A stretch of 64,000 bases of DNA, from positions 1,178,001 to 1,242,000 of the forward strand of contig NZ_CP063121.1 in the NCBI RefSeq assembly GCF_014931415.1, in the 5' to 3' direction. The first letter of the stretch is position 1, and every line of letters begins with the position of its first letter. This DNA is from Haemophilus parainfluenzae. Lineage in GTDB: Bacteria > Pseudomonadota > Gammaproteobacteria > Enterobacterales > Pasteurellaceae. Below, piece after piece: positions 28,861 to 39,776 of this stretch. Made by a program: the position numbers and the translations under genes. The notes beneath the pieces are model-generated. The model ran no database searches. It was given only the letters and a program-made list of their open reading frames with translations, and was not told the origin of the DNA.

Positions 28861-28888
28861 GGCATAAAAAAAGCACCTTTTGGTGCTT
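28861..28888 (-). terminator. Terminator of the tRNA-Asp pair
   Basis: AAGCACC (28871-28877) pairs with GGTGCTT (28882-28888), loop TTTT; seven T residues follow on the minus strand. Confidence 0.85.
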
Positions 28889-28905
28889 CATTATCTCGGC
28901 TTAAT

Positions 28906-28982
28906 TGGCGGAATGGACGGGACTCGAACCCGCGACCCCCTGCGTGACAGGCAGGTATTCTAACCAGCTGAACTACCACTCC
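28906..28982 (-). tRNA. tRNA-Asp (GTC), copy 2
   Basis: 77 nt including an encoded CCA. Cloverleaf: acceptor GGAGTGG, D-loop AGCTGGTTAGA, anticodon loop CTGTCAC, T-loop GTTCGAGTC. The sequence is identical to the upstream copy. Confidence 0.97.
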
Positions 28983-29009
28983 GTGAGTATATTAAGACAA
29001 GTTTTAAAT

Positions 29010-29086
29010 TGGCGGAATGGACGGGACTCGAACCCGCGACCCCCTGCGTGACAGGCAGGTATTCTAACCAGCTGAACTACCACTCC
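29010..29086 (-). tRNA. tRNA-Asp (GTC), copy 1
   Basis: Same 77-nt sequence as the neighbouring copy, 27 bases away and probably co-transcribed with it; encoded CCA; anticodon GTC. Confidence 0.97.
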
Positions 29087-29173
29087 GCTAAGTGCTGGGT
29101 ATAATAATGATGAACGTTAAAACCGTCAATCTTTTTTTTCTTTTTTATGTTTATCTGATTAATAGATAACCGA

Positions 29174-29935
29174 TTAATGTGAGGTTTCGTCACCCGCACG
29201 AATAGACCAAAAACATTTGCCATCGCTTTTTTTATTGACCAATTTAATGAAATCCAAATGGGCTTGGAGTTCATCATCAGTGGGTTGTAACACTTTTAAA
29301 TTTTGCGAAAAATTGACTACACTTTGAAGATCTTGCATATTAGCACCAGCTTGGATAATTGAACTATCCGCATGCTCTTCATCAAATAGACTGGTTTGAC
29401 CGCCCGTCATGGATAAATAAACGTCAGCCAAAATCTCCGCATCCAGTAACGCACCGTGGAGTGTTCGTTTGCTGTTATCAATACCTAAACGATCACACAA
29501 CGCATCTAAGCTATTACGTTTTCCCGGGTACATTTGGCGAGCCATTTGCAACGTATCGGTAACCAGGCAAATGTCGGTTGTTTTGATATCTAACCCAAGT
29601 TTACGGAATTCATAGTCCATAAAGCCCACGTCGAAGGGGGCGTTGTGAATCAGTAGTTCAGCACCACGAATGTATTCAATAAAGTCTTGTGCAATTGTTT
29701 TGAAATCCGGTTTATCCGCCAGCATTTCATCCGTAATACCGTGAACTTTAATGGCATCGGGATCAACCAAACGATCCGGCTTAATATAAATGTGAAAATT
29801 GTTGCCCGTATATTTACGGTTGATCATTTCCACCGCGCCAATTTCAATAATGCAATGTCCTTCGTAATGCGCACCAATTTGGTTCATACCGGTGGTTTCA
29901 GTATCCAGTACAATCTGGCGATCCGGATTTATCAT
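29174..29935 (-). CDS. dnaQ: DNA polymerase III epsilon subunit (proofreading exonuclease)
   Basis: 253 residues. DEDDh exonuclease motifs: LDTETTGM (Exo I, about 10), [10 protein letters not shown] (Exo II, about 97) and HGALLDAEI (Exo III, about 161). QTSLFD near 181 is the clamp-binding motif; the C-terminal helix binds the alpha subunit. Divergent from rnhA with a short shared promoter region, as in E. coli. Confidence 0.97.
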   Translation of the reverse strand: MINPDRQIVLDTETTGMNQIGAHYEGHCIIEIGAVEMINRKYTGNNFHIYIKPDRLVDPDAIKVHGITDEMLADKPDFKTIAQDFIEYIRGAELLIHNAPFDVGFMDYEFRKLGLDIKTTDICLVTDTLQMARQMYPGKRNSLDALCDRLGIDNSKRTLHGALLDAEILADVYLSMTGGQTSLFDEEHADSSIIQAGANMQDLQSVVNFSQNLKVLQPTDDELQAHLDFIKLVNKKSDGKCFWSIRAGDETSH

Positions 29936-29994
29936 TGTTCTACCTATCTGTTTCCTTTAAAATACTGCCTATTTTACACAAGCTCGAATTAGTT

Positions 29995-30456
29995 ATGCAA
30001 AAACAGATTGAAATTTTTACGGATGGATCTTGCCTAGGCAATCCAGGAGCCGGTGGCATAGGGATTGTCCTGCGCTATAAACAGCACGAAAAACATATTT
30101 CAAAAGGGTATTTCAAAACCACCAATAATCGCATGGAATTACGAGCAGTGATTGAGGCTTTAAATAGCTTAAAAGAACCTTGCCATGTGACGCTTTATAG
30201 CGATAGCCAATATATGAAAAATGGCATCACACAATGGATTTACAATTGGAAGAAAAACAATTGGAAAGCCAGCACGGGCAAAACGGTAAAAAATCAGGAT
30301 TTATGGATTGCGTTAGATCAGGCGATTCAAATCCATAACATTGATTGGCAGTGGGTAAAAGGCCATTCAGGCCATCGTGAAAATGAAATTTGTGATGAAT
30401 TAGCCAAACAAGGGGCAGAAAATCCAACCTTCGAAGATATTGGTTACGAAGGCTAG
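29995..30456 (+). CDS. rnhA: Ribonuclease HI
   Basis: 153 residues from the ATG at 29995 ([12 protein letters not shown]); the frame is open from 29935, but that part overlaps dnaQ's leader and is not conserved. Catalytic residues are seen in [12 protein letters not shown] (Asp), NNRMELRA (Glu), LYSDSQY (Asp) and the loop [16 protein letters not shown]. It removes RNA from RNA-DNA hybrids. No strong ribosome site precedes the start. Confidence 0.96.
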   Translation: MQKQIEIFTDGSCLGNPGAGGIGIVLRYKQHEKHISKGYFKTTNNRMELRAVIEALNSLKEPCHVTLYSDSQYMKNGITQWIYNWKKNNWKASTGKTVKNQDLWIALDQAIQIHNIDWQWVKGHSGHRENEICDELAKQGAENPTFEDIGYEG

Positions 30457-30480
30457 TCTGCACCTTGTTTTAAAGTGAGG

Positions 30481-31341
30481 TTATTCTTGATAACGAATTA
30501 ATCCTTCTTGCTGTGTGGTGGCTATTAATGTGCCGTCTACAGCAAAAATTTGTCCTCTTGCTAAACCTCGTCCCGCAAAAGCATTGTTACTTTCAATAGC
30601 ATGTAAGTGCCAATTATTTAAATTGAAAGGGCGGTGGAACCAAATACTGTGGTCGATTGTAGCCACTTTCATCCCTTTCTGTAAAAAGCCTTTCCCATGT
30701 GGGTGAAGTGCGGTCAAAATACAGTGGAAATCAGAAAAATAGGCCAAGAGACATTGTTGAGTTTGCAAATCTAATGGTGCCTCTCCATTGGTTTTAAACC
30801 AAGCATATTGTTCAGGCGGCAGTTCACGACCATCAAATGGATTGTTCAAATATCGGCTATGAATCTGAAATGGTCGTTCTTGAGCAAATTTTTCACTCAA
30901 GCTTTCAGGCAAAGTCTGCGCTACTTTTAACATGATTTCGTGTTCATCAATACATTGCTCAGGGCCTGGTACTTGTGGCATAGCGGATTGATGATCGAAA
31001 CCTTCTTCAGGTACTTGAAATGAGGCGGTGACGTGGCAAATCACATTTTTATGCTGAATGGCTTTTACGCGTAATGCAGAAAAGTTACGTCCTTCACGTA
31101 AAGTTTCCACGTCATAAATAATCGGGTATTGACTGTCGCCAGGTGCTAAAAAGTAAGCATGACAAGAATGGAGTACGCGCTCTGGTGGGGCAACCTGCAT
31201 TGCAGCAGACAGAGATTGAGCGACTACTTGACCGCCAAACACTTGACGAAAACCTAAGTCTTCACTCGCACCGCGAAAGATAAGATCATCAATTTTTTCT
31301 AGTTTTAACAATTCGATGAGTTGATTTAATTTATCCGACAT
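30481..31341 (-). CDS. tesB: Acyl-CoA thioesterase II
   Basis: 286 residues, double hot-dog fold. Family segments FGGQVVAQSL near the N-terminus, HSCHAYFLAPGD, and DHSIWFHRPF with GRGLARGQIF near the C-terminus. It hydrolyses medium- to long-chain acyl-CoA. Follows ychF on the same strand, with a terminator between. Confidence 0.95.
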   Translation of the reverse strand: MSDKLNQLIELLKLEKIDDLIFRGASEDLGFRQVFGGQVVAQSLSAAMQVAPPERVLHSCHAYFLAPGDSQYPIIYDVETLREGRNFSALRVKAIQHKNVICHVTASFQVPEEGFDHQSAMPQVPGPEQCIDEHEIMLKVAQTLPESLSEKFAQERPFQIHSRYLNNPFDGRELPPEQYAWFKTNGEAPLDLQTQQCLLAYFSDFHCILTALHPHGKGFLQKGMKVATIDHSIWFHRPFNLNNWHLHAIESNNAFAGRGLARGQIFAVDGTLIATTQQEGLIRYQE

Positions 31342-31359
31342 TGTTTTTTCCTTTTATGA

Positions 31360-31389
31360 ATACAAAAAGACCGCATAGTTATGCGGTCT
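31360..31389 (-). terminator. Terminator after ychF
   Basis: AGACCGCATA pairs with TATGCGGTCT (31368-31389); TTTTTGT follows on the minus strand. Confidence 0.85.
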
Positions 31390-31398
31390 GAAGTGTTT

Positions 31399-32490
31399 TT
31401 ATACGTTAAAGCGGAAGTGCATAACATCACCATCTTGGACGATGTAGTCCTTACCTTCTAAGCGCCATTTACCCGCTTCTTTTGCTCCGTTTTCACCTTT
31501 GAATTGGATGAAGTCATCGTAAGCAATTACTTCTGCACGGATGAAGCCTTTTTCAAAGTCTGTGTGGATGACAGCTGCTGCTTTAGGGGCGGTTGCACCA
31601 ACTGAAACCGTCCAGGCGCGCACTTCTTTCACGCCCGCAGTAAAGTAGGTTTGAAGATTTAATAAAGCATAACCTGCACGAATTACACGGTTTAAGCCAG
31701 GTTCTTCAATGCCAAGATCTTGTAAGAATTCGATTTTTTCGTCGTCATCAAGCTCAGCAATTTCTGCTTCAATCGCCGCACATACAGGCACCACAACAGA
31801 GCCTTCTTTTTCAGCAAACTCACGTACTTTGTCTAAATACGGGTTATTTTCAAAACCGTCTTCATTTACGTTTGCAATGTACATGGTTGGTTTTAATGTG
31901 AGGAAGTTATAGCTTTTAATTGCTAATAACTCATCTTTATCTAACGCAACAGAACGAATCATGCCTGCTTCAGAAAGTACAGGAAGGATTTTTTCCATTA
32001 CAGACAGCTCAAATTTTGCGTCTTTATCGCCACCTTTAGCACGTTTTTGTAAACGTTGGATAGCACGTTCGCAGCTGTCTAAGTCAGCAAGGGCTAATTC
32101 GGTATTAATGGTTTCGATATCGCTTAATGGATCGATTTTACCTGCAACGTGCACGATGTCATCATTTTCAAAACAACGAACAACATGACCAATTGCATCA
32201 GTTTCACGGATGTTAGCTAGGAATTTATTCCCTAAGCCTTCACCTTTACTTGCACCCGCAACCAAACCAGCGATATCCACAAACTCCATGGTGGTGGGCA
32301 ACACACGTTCAGGTTTAACAATTTCCGCTAACGCATCTAAACGCGGATCCGGCATTGGTACCACGCCAGTATTGGGTTCGATGGTACAGAACGGATAGTT
32401 TGCCGCTTCGATACCGGCTTTGGTTAATGCATTAAAAAGGGTAGATTTGCCGACGTTTGGCAAACCAACGATACCACATTTAAATCCCAT
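31399..32490 (-). CDS. ychF: Redox-responsive ATPase YchF
   Basis: 363 residues, same as E. coli. Walker [15 protein letters not shown] at 8-21; the G4 position reads ANVNEDG in place of NKxD, which gives ATP preference; a C-terminal TGS domain (about 275-363) ends [13 protein letters not shown]. It binds the ribosome and affects the oxidative stress response. Next to pth, as in many bacteria. Confidence 0.97.
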   Translation of the reverse strand: MGFKCGIVGLPNVGKSTLFNALTKAGIEAANYPFCTIEPNTGVVPMPDPRLDALAEIVKPERVLPTTMEFVDIAGLVAGASKGEGLGNKFLANIRETDAIGHVVRCFENDDIVHVAGKIDPLSDIETINTELALADLDSCERAIQRLQKRAKGGDKDAKFELSVMEKILPVLSEAGMIRSVALDKDELLAIKSYNFLTLKPTMYIANVNEDGFENNPYLDKVREFAEKEGSVVVPVCAAIEAEIAELDDDEKIEFLQDLGIEEPGLNRVIRAGYALLNLQTYFTAGVKEVRAWTVSVGATAPKAAAVIHTDFEKGFIRAEVIAYDDFIQFKGENGAKEAGKWRLEGKDYIVQDGDVMHFRFNV

Positions 32491-32513
32491 GATGTTTTCC
32501 TTATTGTAAGCGT

Positions 32514-32552
32514 AAGTGCGGTTAAAATTTATGGTGTTTTTTCACCGCACTT
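32514..32552 (-). terminator. Inverted uptake-sequence hairpin between pth and ychF
   Basis: AAGTGCGGT (32514-32522) pairs with ACCGCACTT (32544-32552). The minus-strand continuation lacks a T run, so termination after pth may be weak and pth-ychF partly co-transcribed. Confidence 0.55.
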
Positions 32553-32557
32553 TTGAG

Positions 32558-33142
32558 TTAAATTTTAAAACTGTTTAAGCGATTGGTGGCTTTCACCATG
32601 CCTTCTTTGAAAAGCAATTCAATGCAATCGGTGGCTTCGTCTAACGCTTTATCGAGAGCTTCTCTTTCTGCAGGCGCAGGTTTGTTAAGCACAAAACCTG
32701 AAACTAAATCACGGTGTCCAGGATGGCCAATACCAATGCGTAAACGATAGAAATTATTGCTGTTACCAAGCTGAGCTACGATATCTTTTAAACCATTGTG
32801 TCCGCCATGTCCGCCACCTTGTTTTAATTTTACGGTGCCCGGCGGTAAGTCTAATTCATCGTGTAGCACTAAAATTTCTTCTGGTTTGATGCGATAAAAA
32901 TTAGCAAGTGCCCCTACCGCTTTTCCACTTAAATTCATAAACGTCGTTGGCACTAAAAAACGAACTTCTTTGCCGTTAATCAGTGTTTTTCCTACATAAC
33001 CGAAGAATTTATTTTCTGCATTAAGCGAAACATTAAAGCGACGAGCCAAACGCTCAATCAGCCATTCACCTGCATTGTGGCGGGTTTCCGCATATTTATC
33101 GCCAGGGTTTCCCAGCCCCACGATGAGTTTAATTTCAGACAT
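32558..33142 (-). CDS. pth: Peptidyl-tRNA hydrolase
   Basis: 194 residues. Motifs [17 protein letters not shown] (about 8-24, catalytic His), [18 protein letters not shown] and [11 protein letters not shown]. It frees peptidyl-tRNA that drops off ribosomes. Confidence 0.97.
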   Translation of the reverse strand: MSEIKLIVGLGNPGDKYAETRHNAGEWLIERLARRFNVSLNAENKFFGYVGKTLINGKEVRFLVPTTFMNLSGKAVGALANFYRIKPEEILVLHDELDLPPGTVKLKQGGGHGGHNGLKDIVAQLGNSNNFYRLRIGIGHPGHRDLVSGFVLNKPAPAEREALDKALDEATDCIELLFKEGMVKATNRLNSFKI

Positions 33143-33202
33143 AGTTTTCTGCTTGAGTAAAAATAGTGGCGTATTGTAGCGAAAAAGGGCTAATTTCTCA
33201 AT

Positions 33203-33619
33203 CTATAAGGCTAAGACTAAAACACCTGAGAGAATTAATAGACTTCCTATAACTAATTTCATACTTAAAGGTTCGCCTAACAATACCACGCCTAAAATAA
33301 TAGCAATCACCACACTGAGTTTATCAATGGGCGCAACCCAAGAGGCGGGGGCCATTTGCAACGCGCGATAATAACAAAGCCAAGATAGACCTGTAGCAAC
33401 ACCGGAAAGAATTAAAAAGGTGAGAGGTTTTGCCGCAATATGTTGTGGTAGTTGCCATTCGTTACGTGCGCTAATGATGCCTGCTGTAACGAGTAACACC
33501 ACAATTGTGCGGATAAAGGTCGCGAGATTGCTGTTAATGCCTTCAACCCCTAATTTTCCTAAAATAGCGGTAAGCCCAGCGAAAAAGGCTGAACCAATGG
33601 CAAAAAATACCCAATTCAT
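33203..33619 (-). CDS. Half-size EamA/DMT-family transporter
   Basis: 138 residues with four to five hydrophobic segments and one EamA domain, half the length of common ten-helix DMT transporters. Such half-size proteins act as homodimers. C-terminal PIDKLSVVIAIILGVVLLGE is the typical end of the domain. Substrate unknown. Runs away from rnfH. Confidence 0.85.
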   Translation of the reverse strand: MNWVFFAIGSAFFAGLTAILGKLGVEGINSNLATFIRTIVVLLVTAGIISARNEWQLPQHIAAKPLTFLILSGVATGLSWLCYYRALQMAPASWVAPIDKLSVVIAIILGVVLLGEPLSMKLVIGSLLILSGVLVLAL

Positions 33620-33700
33620 GATGAACTCCTGATTTTATCGTTAATATTGACCGCACTTTTCCGCTATAATAACGGAAAACTCATCAAGACAGAATAAGAC

Positions 33701-34027
33701 ATGAACCAAATTAATATTGAAATCGCCTATGCCTTACCGGATCGTTATTATTTGAAGTCCTTCAAAGTGGATGAAGGCACGATGATCCAAACGGCTATTT
33801 TGCAATCGGGCATTTTACAACAGTTTACCGAGATTGATTTGCGCGAGAATAAAGTCGGGATTTATTCCCGACCAGCCAAATTAACGGATCAATTAAAAGA
33901 TGGCGATCGTATTGAGATTTACCGTCCATTATTAGCCGATCCTAAAGAAATTCGTCGTAAACGTGCAGCAGAACAAGCCAAAGCTGCACAAGAAAAAGCC
34001 CAACAAGAAAAACAGGAAAAGGAGTAA
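33701..34027 (+). CDS. RnfH-family ubiquitin-like protein
   Basis: 108 residues. Beta-grasp N-terminal domain (about 1-88; INIEIAYALPDRYYLKSF, KVGIYSRPAKL, DGDRIEIYRPLLADPKEIRRKRA) followed by a lysine-, glutamine- and alanine-rich tail. Function of the family is not settled. Four bases before roxA. Confidence 0.88.
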   Translation: MNQINIEIAYALPDRYYLKSFKVDEGTMIQTAILQSGILQQFTEIDLRENKVGIYSRPAKLTDQLKDGDRIEIYRPLLADPKEIRRKRAAEQAKAAQEKAQQEKQEKE

Positions 34028-34030
34028 AAA

Positions 34031-35242
34031 ATGACCGCACTTTCCAATCAATATTGTCTGCCTGATGGCATTACCCCTGAAATTTTCCTGCGTGATTATT
34101 GGCAGAAAAAACCATTGATTATTCGTAATGGTTTACCTGAAATTGTTGGTCAATTCGAGCCTGACGATATTATCGAATTAGCACAAGGCGAAGAGGTGAC
34201 CGCACGTTTAGTGAAAACCTTTTCAGATGATAATTGGAAAGTGTTTTTCAGTCCCTTATCCGAAGAGGATTTTGCAGATGTACCAGAGAAATGGTCAGTG
34301 CTTGTCCAAAATTTAGAGCAATGGAGTACAGAACTCGGTCAGCTTTGGAATAAGTTTGGCTTTATCCCACAATGGCAACGTGATGATATTATGGTGTCCT
34401 ATGCACCTAAAGGCGGTTCCGTTGGTAAGCATTATGACGAATATGATGTGTTCTTGGTGCAAGGCTATGGTTACCGTCGTTGGCAGTTAGGTAAATGGTG
34501 TGATTCTTCCACAGAATTTAAACCGAATCAGCCGATTCGTATTTTCGATGATATGGGCGAATTGGTGATTGATGAAGTGATGAATCCTGGCGATATTCTT
34601 TATATTCCGGCTCGTATGTCGCATTACGGTGTGGCAGAAGATGATTGTTTGACTTTTTCTTTTGGTTTGCGTTACCCGAATTTAGCAGACATTTTCGATA
34701 ACGTGAACAAAGCGTTTTGTCATCAGGATCCTGAATTGAATTTAAGCGAATTCCAATTACCGTTACGCTTAACACAGTCAGAGCAGCGTACGGGCAAATT
34801 GGCGGATGAAAATATTCAAGCAATGAAAAAGCAATTCTTAGTGAAATTGGCAGAGTCAGAAGCCTTTGATGCCTTGTTCAAACAAGCGGTGGCAGGCACA
34901 GTGAGTTCACGTCGCTATGAAATGTTAGTATCCGATGAAATATCCGATCCTGACGAAGTGCGGTCAATTTTAGAAGAGGAACAAGGTGTGTTAATGCAGG
35001 ACAATAACTGCAAATTACTTTACACCGAAAATCCGCTCCGCATCTATGCGAATGGCGAATGGTTGGATGAAGTGAATGTTATTGAAGCGGAAGTGTTGAA
35101 ACGCCTTTCTGATGGTGAAGCGCTAGATTGGGCATTCTTAAATAATTTAGTGAATGATACAGAAGATCCTGCAAGTACAATGGAATTATTACTTGATTCG
35201 ATTTGTAACTGGCTAGATGACGGTTGGGTGTTGATTGAATAA
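34031..35242 (+). CDS. roxA: Ribosomal protein uL16 arginine hydroxylase (RoxA/YcfD)
   Basis: 403 residues. JmjC-type cupin with the iron-binding HxD in [13 protein letters not shown] (about 134-146), the later His in SHYGVAED, and a winged-helix C-terminus. It hydroxylates an arginine of uL16 with 2-oxoglutarate and oxygen. The start is spelled by an uptake sequence: ATGACCGCACTT gives MTAL. Its stop overlaps the xseA start (TAATG). Confidence 0.93.
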   Translation: MTALSNQYCLPDGITPEIFLRDYWQKKPLIIRNGLPEIVGQFEPDDIIELAQGEEVTARLVKTFSDDNWKVFFSPLSEEDFADVPEKWSVLVQNLEQWSTELGQLWNKFGFIPQWQRDDIMVSYAPKGGSVGKHYDEYDVFLVQGYGYRRWQLGKWCDSSTEFKPNQPIRIFDDMGELVIDEVMNPGDILYIPARMSHYGVAEDDCLTFSFGLRYPNLADIFDNVNKAFCHQDPELNLSEFQLPLRLTQSEQRTGKLADENIQAMKKQFLVKLAESEAFDALFKQAVAGTVSSRRYEMLVSDEISDPDEVRSILEEEQGVLMQDNNCKLLYTENPLRIYANGEWLDEVNVIEAEVLKRLSDGEALDWAFLNNLVNDTEDPASTMELLLDSICNWLDDGWVLIE

Positions 35243-36561
35243 TGTCTGAAAACATTTACTCCGTTTCCCAATTAAACAGCGCAGCCCGGCAAATGCTGGA
35301 AGGGAATTTTTCACAGATTTGGCTTACAGGGGAGATTTCTAATTTCACTCAACCTGTGTCAGGGCATTGGTATTTAACGCTGAAAGATGAAAATGCCCAA
35401 GTTCGCGGTGCGATGTTCCGAATGAAAAATTTGCGCGTGGGATTTCGTCCGCAAAACGGTATGCAGGTCTTGGTGCGGGCGAATGTCAGTTTATATGAAC
35501 CTCGTGGTGATTATCAGCTGATTATTGAATCTATGCACCCTGCTGGCGAAGGATTATTGCAACAGCAATTTGAAGCGCTAAAAATGAAATTGGCGGCTGA
35601 AGGGTTGTTTGCACAAAACCTGAAGAAAAGCTTGCCAGACTTTGCTAAAGCGGTAGGTATTGTGACCTCTTCGACTGGCGCAGCGTTGCAGGATATTCTG
35701 CATATTTTGGCTCGCCGAGATCCCAGTTTGAAAGTGGTGATTTATCCAACGACAGTGCAAGGCAAAGAAGCAACGGCTGAAATTGTCCAAATGATTGAAC
35801 TCGCTAATGCGCGTCAAGAAGTGGATGTGTTGATCGTCGGCCGAGGAGGTGGTTCCTTAGAAGATCTTTGGTGCTTTAACGAAGAAGAAGTCGCGCGTGC
35901 GATTTTCCGTTCTAATTTACCGATTATCAGTGCGATAGGTCACGAAACGGATATCACCATTGCCGATTTCGTGGCTGATTTACGTGCGCCGACACCCTCT
36001 GCTGCGGCGGAGTTAGTGAGTCGCAATCAGCAGGAATTACTTCAACAGTTAGCCTATAAACAACAGCGTTTGGAGATGGCGTTAGATCGTATTTTTAGTC
36101 ATCAACAACAACGTTTACAACAGTTACGTTTACGCCTGCAAAATCAACATCCGCAAAATCAATTATTGATGCAGAAAGCCAGAACGGCGCAATTACATCA
36201 TCGTTTAGTTTTGGCAATGCAGCGCCAAGTGGATAAAACGCAACAAAAATTGACCGCACTTTCAGCGCGCTTAAAACAAAATCCGTTGCCTTATCGCTTA
36301 CAAAAACAATCTCAATATTTAGCCCAGTTAAAAGTGTGGTTAAATTTAGGGGCGAATCGTCAAGTCACGGAACGTCAAAATAAGTTGGCAACATTGTGTG
36401 GTAAGTTAGATGGATTAAGTCCATTAAAAGTATTAGCGCGAGGATATTCCATCGCAGAAGATGCCAAAGGACATGCCATTGTGAGTGTGAAGCAAGTCAA
36501 AACAGGCGACACCATTAAAACGAAAGTGGCCGATGGGAAAATTACCAGCCGCGTTTGTTAA
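35242..36561 (+). CDS. xseA: Exodeoxyribonuclease VII large subunit
   Basis: 439 residues. N-terminal OB-fold (about 1-105: [23 protein letters not shown]), catalytic core with [11 protein letters not shown] and [11 protein letters not shown] (about 195-205), and a long coiled coil (about 255-390). It degrades single-stranded DNA with XseB, which is not encoded here. Translationally coupled to roxA. Confidence 0.97.
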   Translation: MSENIYSVSQLNSAARQMLEGNFSQIWLTGEISNFTQPVSGHWYLTLKDENAQVRGAMFRMKNLRVGFRPQNGMQVLVRANVSLYEPRGDYQLIIESMHPAGEGLLQQQFEALKMKLAAEGLFAQNLKKSLPDFAKAVGIVTSSTGAALQDILHILARRDPSLKVVIYPTTVQGKEATAEIVQMIELANARQEVDVLIVGRGGGSLEDLWCFNEEEVARAIFRSNLPIISAIGHETDITIADFVADLRAPTPSAAAELVSRNQQELLQQLAYKQQRLEMALDRIFSHQQQRLQQLRLRLQNQHPQNQLLMQKARTAQLHHRLVLAMQRQVDKTQQKLTALSARLKQNPLPYRLQKQSQYLAQLKVWLNLGANRQVTERQNKLATLCGKLDGLSPLKVLARGYSIAEDAKGHAIVSVKQVKTGDTIKTKVADGKITSRVC

Positions 36562-36580
36562 TTCAATAGATTCTTAATGT

Positions 36581-36620
36581 AAACCTATGATGAATAAGAA
36601 ATCATCATAGGTTTTCTTTT
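36581..36620 (+). terminator. Terminator after xseA
   Basis: AAACCTATGATGA (36581-36593) pairs with TCATCATAGGTTT (36602-36614), followed by TCTTTTTTTG. Confidence 0.87.
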
Positions 36621-36720
36621 TTTGTGACCGGCTTCAAAGTTTCGACAAAAAAACAGCGGGTTCAGTTTTTTTTATTTTTTTATGGGAGTATTATGCGACC
36701 TCGATACTAGGAGAGTAATG

Positions 36721-37344
36721 ATGTCAGAAATTCAACAGTTTAGTCAGCATGATATAGAAGTTCTTAATGAAGAAACTGTTTATAAAGGTTTTTTTACACT
36801 TAAGAAAGTACAGTTTAAACATAAGCTTTTTGCCGGTGGCGAAAGTGGCGTTGTGACACGTGAATTATTAGTCAAAGGTGCCGCTTCTGCAGTGATTGCT
36901 TACGATCCGGAAGAAGATGCAGTGGTTTTAGTTGAGCAGGTACGTATTGGTGCATATCAACCTGAATCAGCTCGTTCCCCTTGGTTATTAGAATTGATCG
37001 CCGGGATGGTCGAAGAAGGCGAACAACCTGAAGAAGTGGCTTTGCGTGAAAGTGAAGAGGAAGCCGGTGTATCCGTTCAAGATCTCACACATTGTTTAAG
37101 CGTGTGGGATAGCCCGGGCGGTGTCGTTGAACGTATTCATTTGTTTGTCGGTCGAGTAGAGAGTTCGCAAGCCAAAGGGCTTCATGGTTTAGCTGAAGAG
37201 AATGAAGACATTCGTGTTCATGTGGTGAAACGTGAGCAAGCCTATCAATGGATGTGTGAAGGCAAAATTGATAATGGCATTGCAGTAATGGGCTTGCAAT
37301 GGCTTCAATTAAATTACGCCCAATTGCAGCAACGCTGGCAATAG
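36721..37344 (+). CDS. nudF: ADP-ribose pyrophosphatase NudF
   Basis: 207 residues from the second of two adjacent ATGs (36718 and 36721), seven bases after AGGAG. The Nudix box is GMVEEGEQPEEVALRESEEEAGV (split as GMVEEGEQ ... RESEEEAGV, about 98-120), and the later LHGLAEENEDIRVHVV is typical of NudF. It hydrolyses ADP-ribose. Followed seven bases later by cpdA, the same pairing as E. coli nudF-yqiB-cpdA without yqiB. Confidence 0.95.
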   Translation: MSEIQQFSQHDIEVLNEETVYKGFFTLKKVQFKHKLFAGGESGVVTRELLVKGAASAVIAYDPEEDAVVLVEQVRIGAYQPESARSPWLLELIAGMVEEGEQPEEVALRESEEEAGVSVQDLTHCLSVWDSPGGVVERIHLFVGRVESSQAKGLHGLAEENEDIRVHVVKREQAYQWMCEGKIDNGIAVMGLQWLQLNYAQLQQRWQ

Positions 37345-37351
37345 GAGTCCC

Positions 37352-38176
37352 ATGAACAATAGATTTGAATACGAACCCGCGAGTGAAATTGTTAAATTAT
37401 TACAAATTACCGATCCTCATTTATTTAAGGATACAAGCAAAGATTTATTAGGCATCAATACACACGAAAGCTTTTCTCAGGTGTTAAAAGAAATTCAGTC
37501 TGAGTCTTTTGACTATGATGTCGTGCTTGCAACGGGGGATTTGGTACAAGATAGTAGCGACGAAGGCTATTTACGATTTGTTGAAATGGTTAAACCGTTA
37601 AATAAATGGGTATTTTGGCTTCCGGGTAACCATGATTTCCAACCTAAAATGGTCGAACATTTAAGCCAACCGCCGATTAACGCGTCAAAACATTTACTTC
37701 TAGGTAAACATTGGCAAGTGATTTTGTTAGATAGCCAAGTATCCGGTGTGCCTCATGGTGAATTAAGTGCTTATCAATTAGATTGGTTAAAAACAAAATT
37801 AGCAGAAAATCCAGCGCGTCATAGCTTAGTCGTATTGCATCATCATTTATTACCAACGAATTCAGCATGGCTTGATCAGCATAACTTGCGTAATGCACAT
37901 GGCTTCTCAGCCGTTCTTGCTCAATTCAACAATGTAAAAGGGATTTTATACGGGCATATTCATCAGCAGGTTGATGGCTATTGGCAGGGTTATCAAACCA
38001 TGGCAACGCCAGCGACTTGTATTCAATTTAAGCCAGATAGCAATCATTTTGCGTTAGATACCTTACAACCAGGTTGGCGTGAAATTGAACTACACCCAGA
38101 TGGACGAATTGAAACGAGAGTAAAACGAATCAAACAAAAAACATTCCTACCCAATATGGAAGAAGAAGGATACTAA
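37352..38176 (+). CDS. cpdA: 3',5'-cyclic AMP phosphodiesterase CpdA
   Basis: 274 residues. Metallophosphatase motifs in order: QITDPHL (about 19), ATGDLVQD (about 62), PGNHD (about 92), LHHHLLPT (about 163) and GHIHQ (about 202). It breaks down cAMP, which controls CRP and thereby competence in Haemophilus. Downstream is a terminator built from uptake sequences. Confidence 0.95.
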   Translation: MNNRFEYEPASEIVKLLQITDPHLFKDTSKDLLGINTHESFSQVLKEIQSESFDYDVVLATGDLVQDSSDEGYLRFVEMVKPLNKWVFWLPGNHDFQPKMVEHLSQPPINASKHLLLGKHWQVILLDSQVSGVPHGELSAYQLDWLKTKLAENPARHSLVVLHHHLLPTNSAWLDQHNLRNAHGFSAVLAQFNNVKGILYGHIHQQVDGYWQGYQTMATPATCIQFKPDSNHFALDTLQPGWREIELHPDGRIETRVKRIKQKTFLPNMEEEGY

Positions 38177-38178
38177 AC

Positions 38179-38219
38179 AAAGTGCGGTTAAAATTTAGAT
38201 GATTTTAACCGCACTTTTT
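38179..38219 (+). terminator. Terminator made of an inverted uptake-sequence pair
   Basis: AAAGTGCGGTTAAAAT (38179-38194) pairs with ATTTTAACCGCACTTT (38202-38217) and runs into TTC. Confidence 0.87.
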
Positions 38220-38326
38220 CTATACCGAAATGGGTAAAAGTCCATTTTACACTAGCCAGAATTGCCACAAATCTGTACAATAGCCGACCGATTTTATCTT
38301 TTTACTAATCTTTATTTTTAAGCAAT

Positions 38327-39751
38327 ATGACGCAAAAATTACATATTAAAACATGGGGCTGTCAGATGAATGAGTATGATTCATCAAAAATGGCCGATCT
38401 TCTCTTAAATACACATGGTTTGGAATTAACTGATATTCCAGAAGAAGCAGATGTGTTACTTCTTAACACCTGTTCTATCCGTGAAAAAGCACAAGAAAAA
38501 GTGTTCCATCAGTTAGGTCGTTGGAAAGAATTAAAAAAACAAAATCCAAACCTAGTCATCGGTGTGGGCGGTTGTGTGGCTTCACAAGAAGGTGAACATA
38601 TTCGTCATCGTGCGCCTTACGTGGATATCGTATTTGGTCCGCAAACTTTACATCGTTTGCCTGAAATGATTAACCAAATTCGTGGCGGTAAAAGTTCGGT
38701 GGTGGATGTAAGTTTCCCAGAAATTGAGAAATTTGACCGTTTACCGGAACCTCGCGCAGAAGGTCCAACTGCGTTTGTGTCCATTATGGAAGGCTGTAAT
38801 AAATATTGTACTTACTGCGTTGTGCCTTATACCCGTGGTGAGGAAGTAAGCCGTCCTGTTGATGATGTATTATTTGAAATTGCGCAGTTAGCCGATCAAG
38901 GTGTGCGTGAAATCAATTTATTAGGCCAAAACGTAAATGCGTATCGTGGCCCGACATTTGATGGCGGTATCTGTACATTTGCGGAATTATTGCGTTTAGT
39001 AGCATCTATTGACGGTATCGACCGTTTACGTTTTACCACGAGCCACCCAATCGAATTTACTGACGATATTATTGATGTGTATCGCGATACGCCTGAATTG
39101 GTGGACTTCGTACACTTACCGGTACAAGCTGGTTCTGACCGTATTTTAACCATGATGAAACGTGGCCATACCGCGTTAGAATATAAATCGATCATTCGTA
39201 AATTACGTGCGGTGCGTCCAAATATTCAAATTAGCTCAGATTTCATTGTTGGCTTCCCTGGTGAAACCAATGAAGAGTTTGAACAAACCATGAATCTCAT
39301 CGCACAAGTGAATTTTGATATGAGCTTTAGCTTTATCTATTCCGCACGTCCAGGTACACCAGCAGCAGATATGCCAGATGATGTCACTGAAGAAGAGAAA
39401 AAACAACGTCTCTATCTTTTACAAGAGCGTATCAACCAACAAGCGGCACAATATAGTCGTCGGATGCTTGGCACAGAGCAACGCGTATTGGTGGAAGGGC
39501 CGTCTAAGAAAGATATTATGGAATTAACAGGACGTACTGAAAACAACCGTATTGTGAATTTCCAAGGCTCACCAGATATGATTGGTAAGTTTGTCGATAT
39601 CAAGATTACCGATGTTTATACTAACTCTCTACGTGGTGAAGTGGTGCGTACTGAAGATCAAATGGGATTACGTATTGCACAATCACCACAAGAAGTGATG
39701 AACCGTACTCGTAAAGAAGATGAATTAGGCGTAGGACGTTATCACGGCTAA
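38327..39751 (+). CDS. miaB: tRNA-2-methylthio-N6-dimethylallyladenosine synthase
   Basis: 474 residues, equal to E. coli MiaB. N-terminal UPF0004 domain (cysteines in [26 protein letters not shown]), radical-[11 protein letters not shown] (about 157-164) and a C-terminal TRAM domain (about 378-440). It methylthiolates A37 of tRNAs reading UNN codons. Confidence 0.98.
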   Translation: MTQKLHIKTWGCQMNEYDSSKMADLLLNTHGLELTDIPEEADVLLLNTCSIREKAQEKVFHQLGRWKELKKQNPNLVIGVGGCVASQEGEHIRHRAPYVDIVFGPQTLHRLPEMINQIRGGKSSVVDVSFPEIEKFDRLPEPRAEGPTAFVSIMEGCNKYCTYCVVPYTRGEEVSRPVDDVLFEIAQLADQGVREINLLGQNVNAYRGPTFDGGICTFAELLRLVASIDGIDRLRFTTSHPIEFTDDIIDVYRDTPELVDFVHLPVQAGSDRILTMMKRGHTALEYKSIIRKLRAVRPNIQISSDFIVGFPGETNEEFEQTMNLIAQVNFDMSFSFIYSARPGTPAADMPDDVTEEEKKQRLYLLQERINQQAAQYSRRMLGTEQRVLVEGPSKKDIMELTGRTENNRIVNFQGSPDMIGKFVDIKITDVYTNSLRGEVVRTEDQMGLRIAQSPQEVMNRTRKEDELGVGRYHG

Positions 39752-39776
39752 TCATTTAAAGTGAATATGGATAAGT

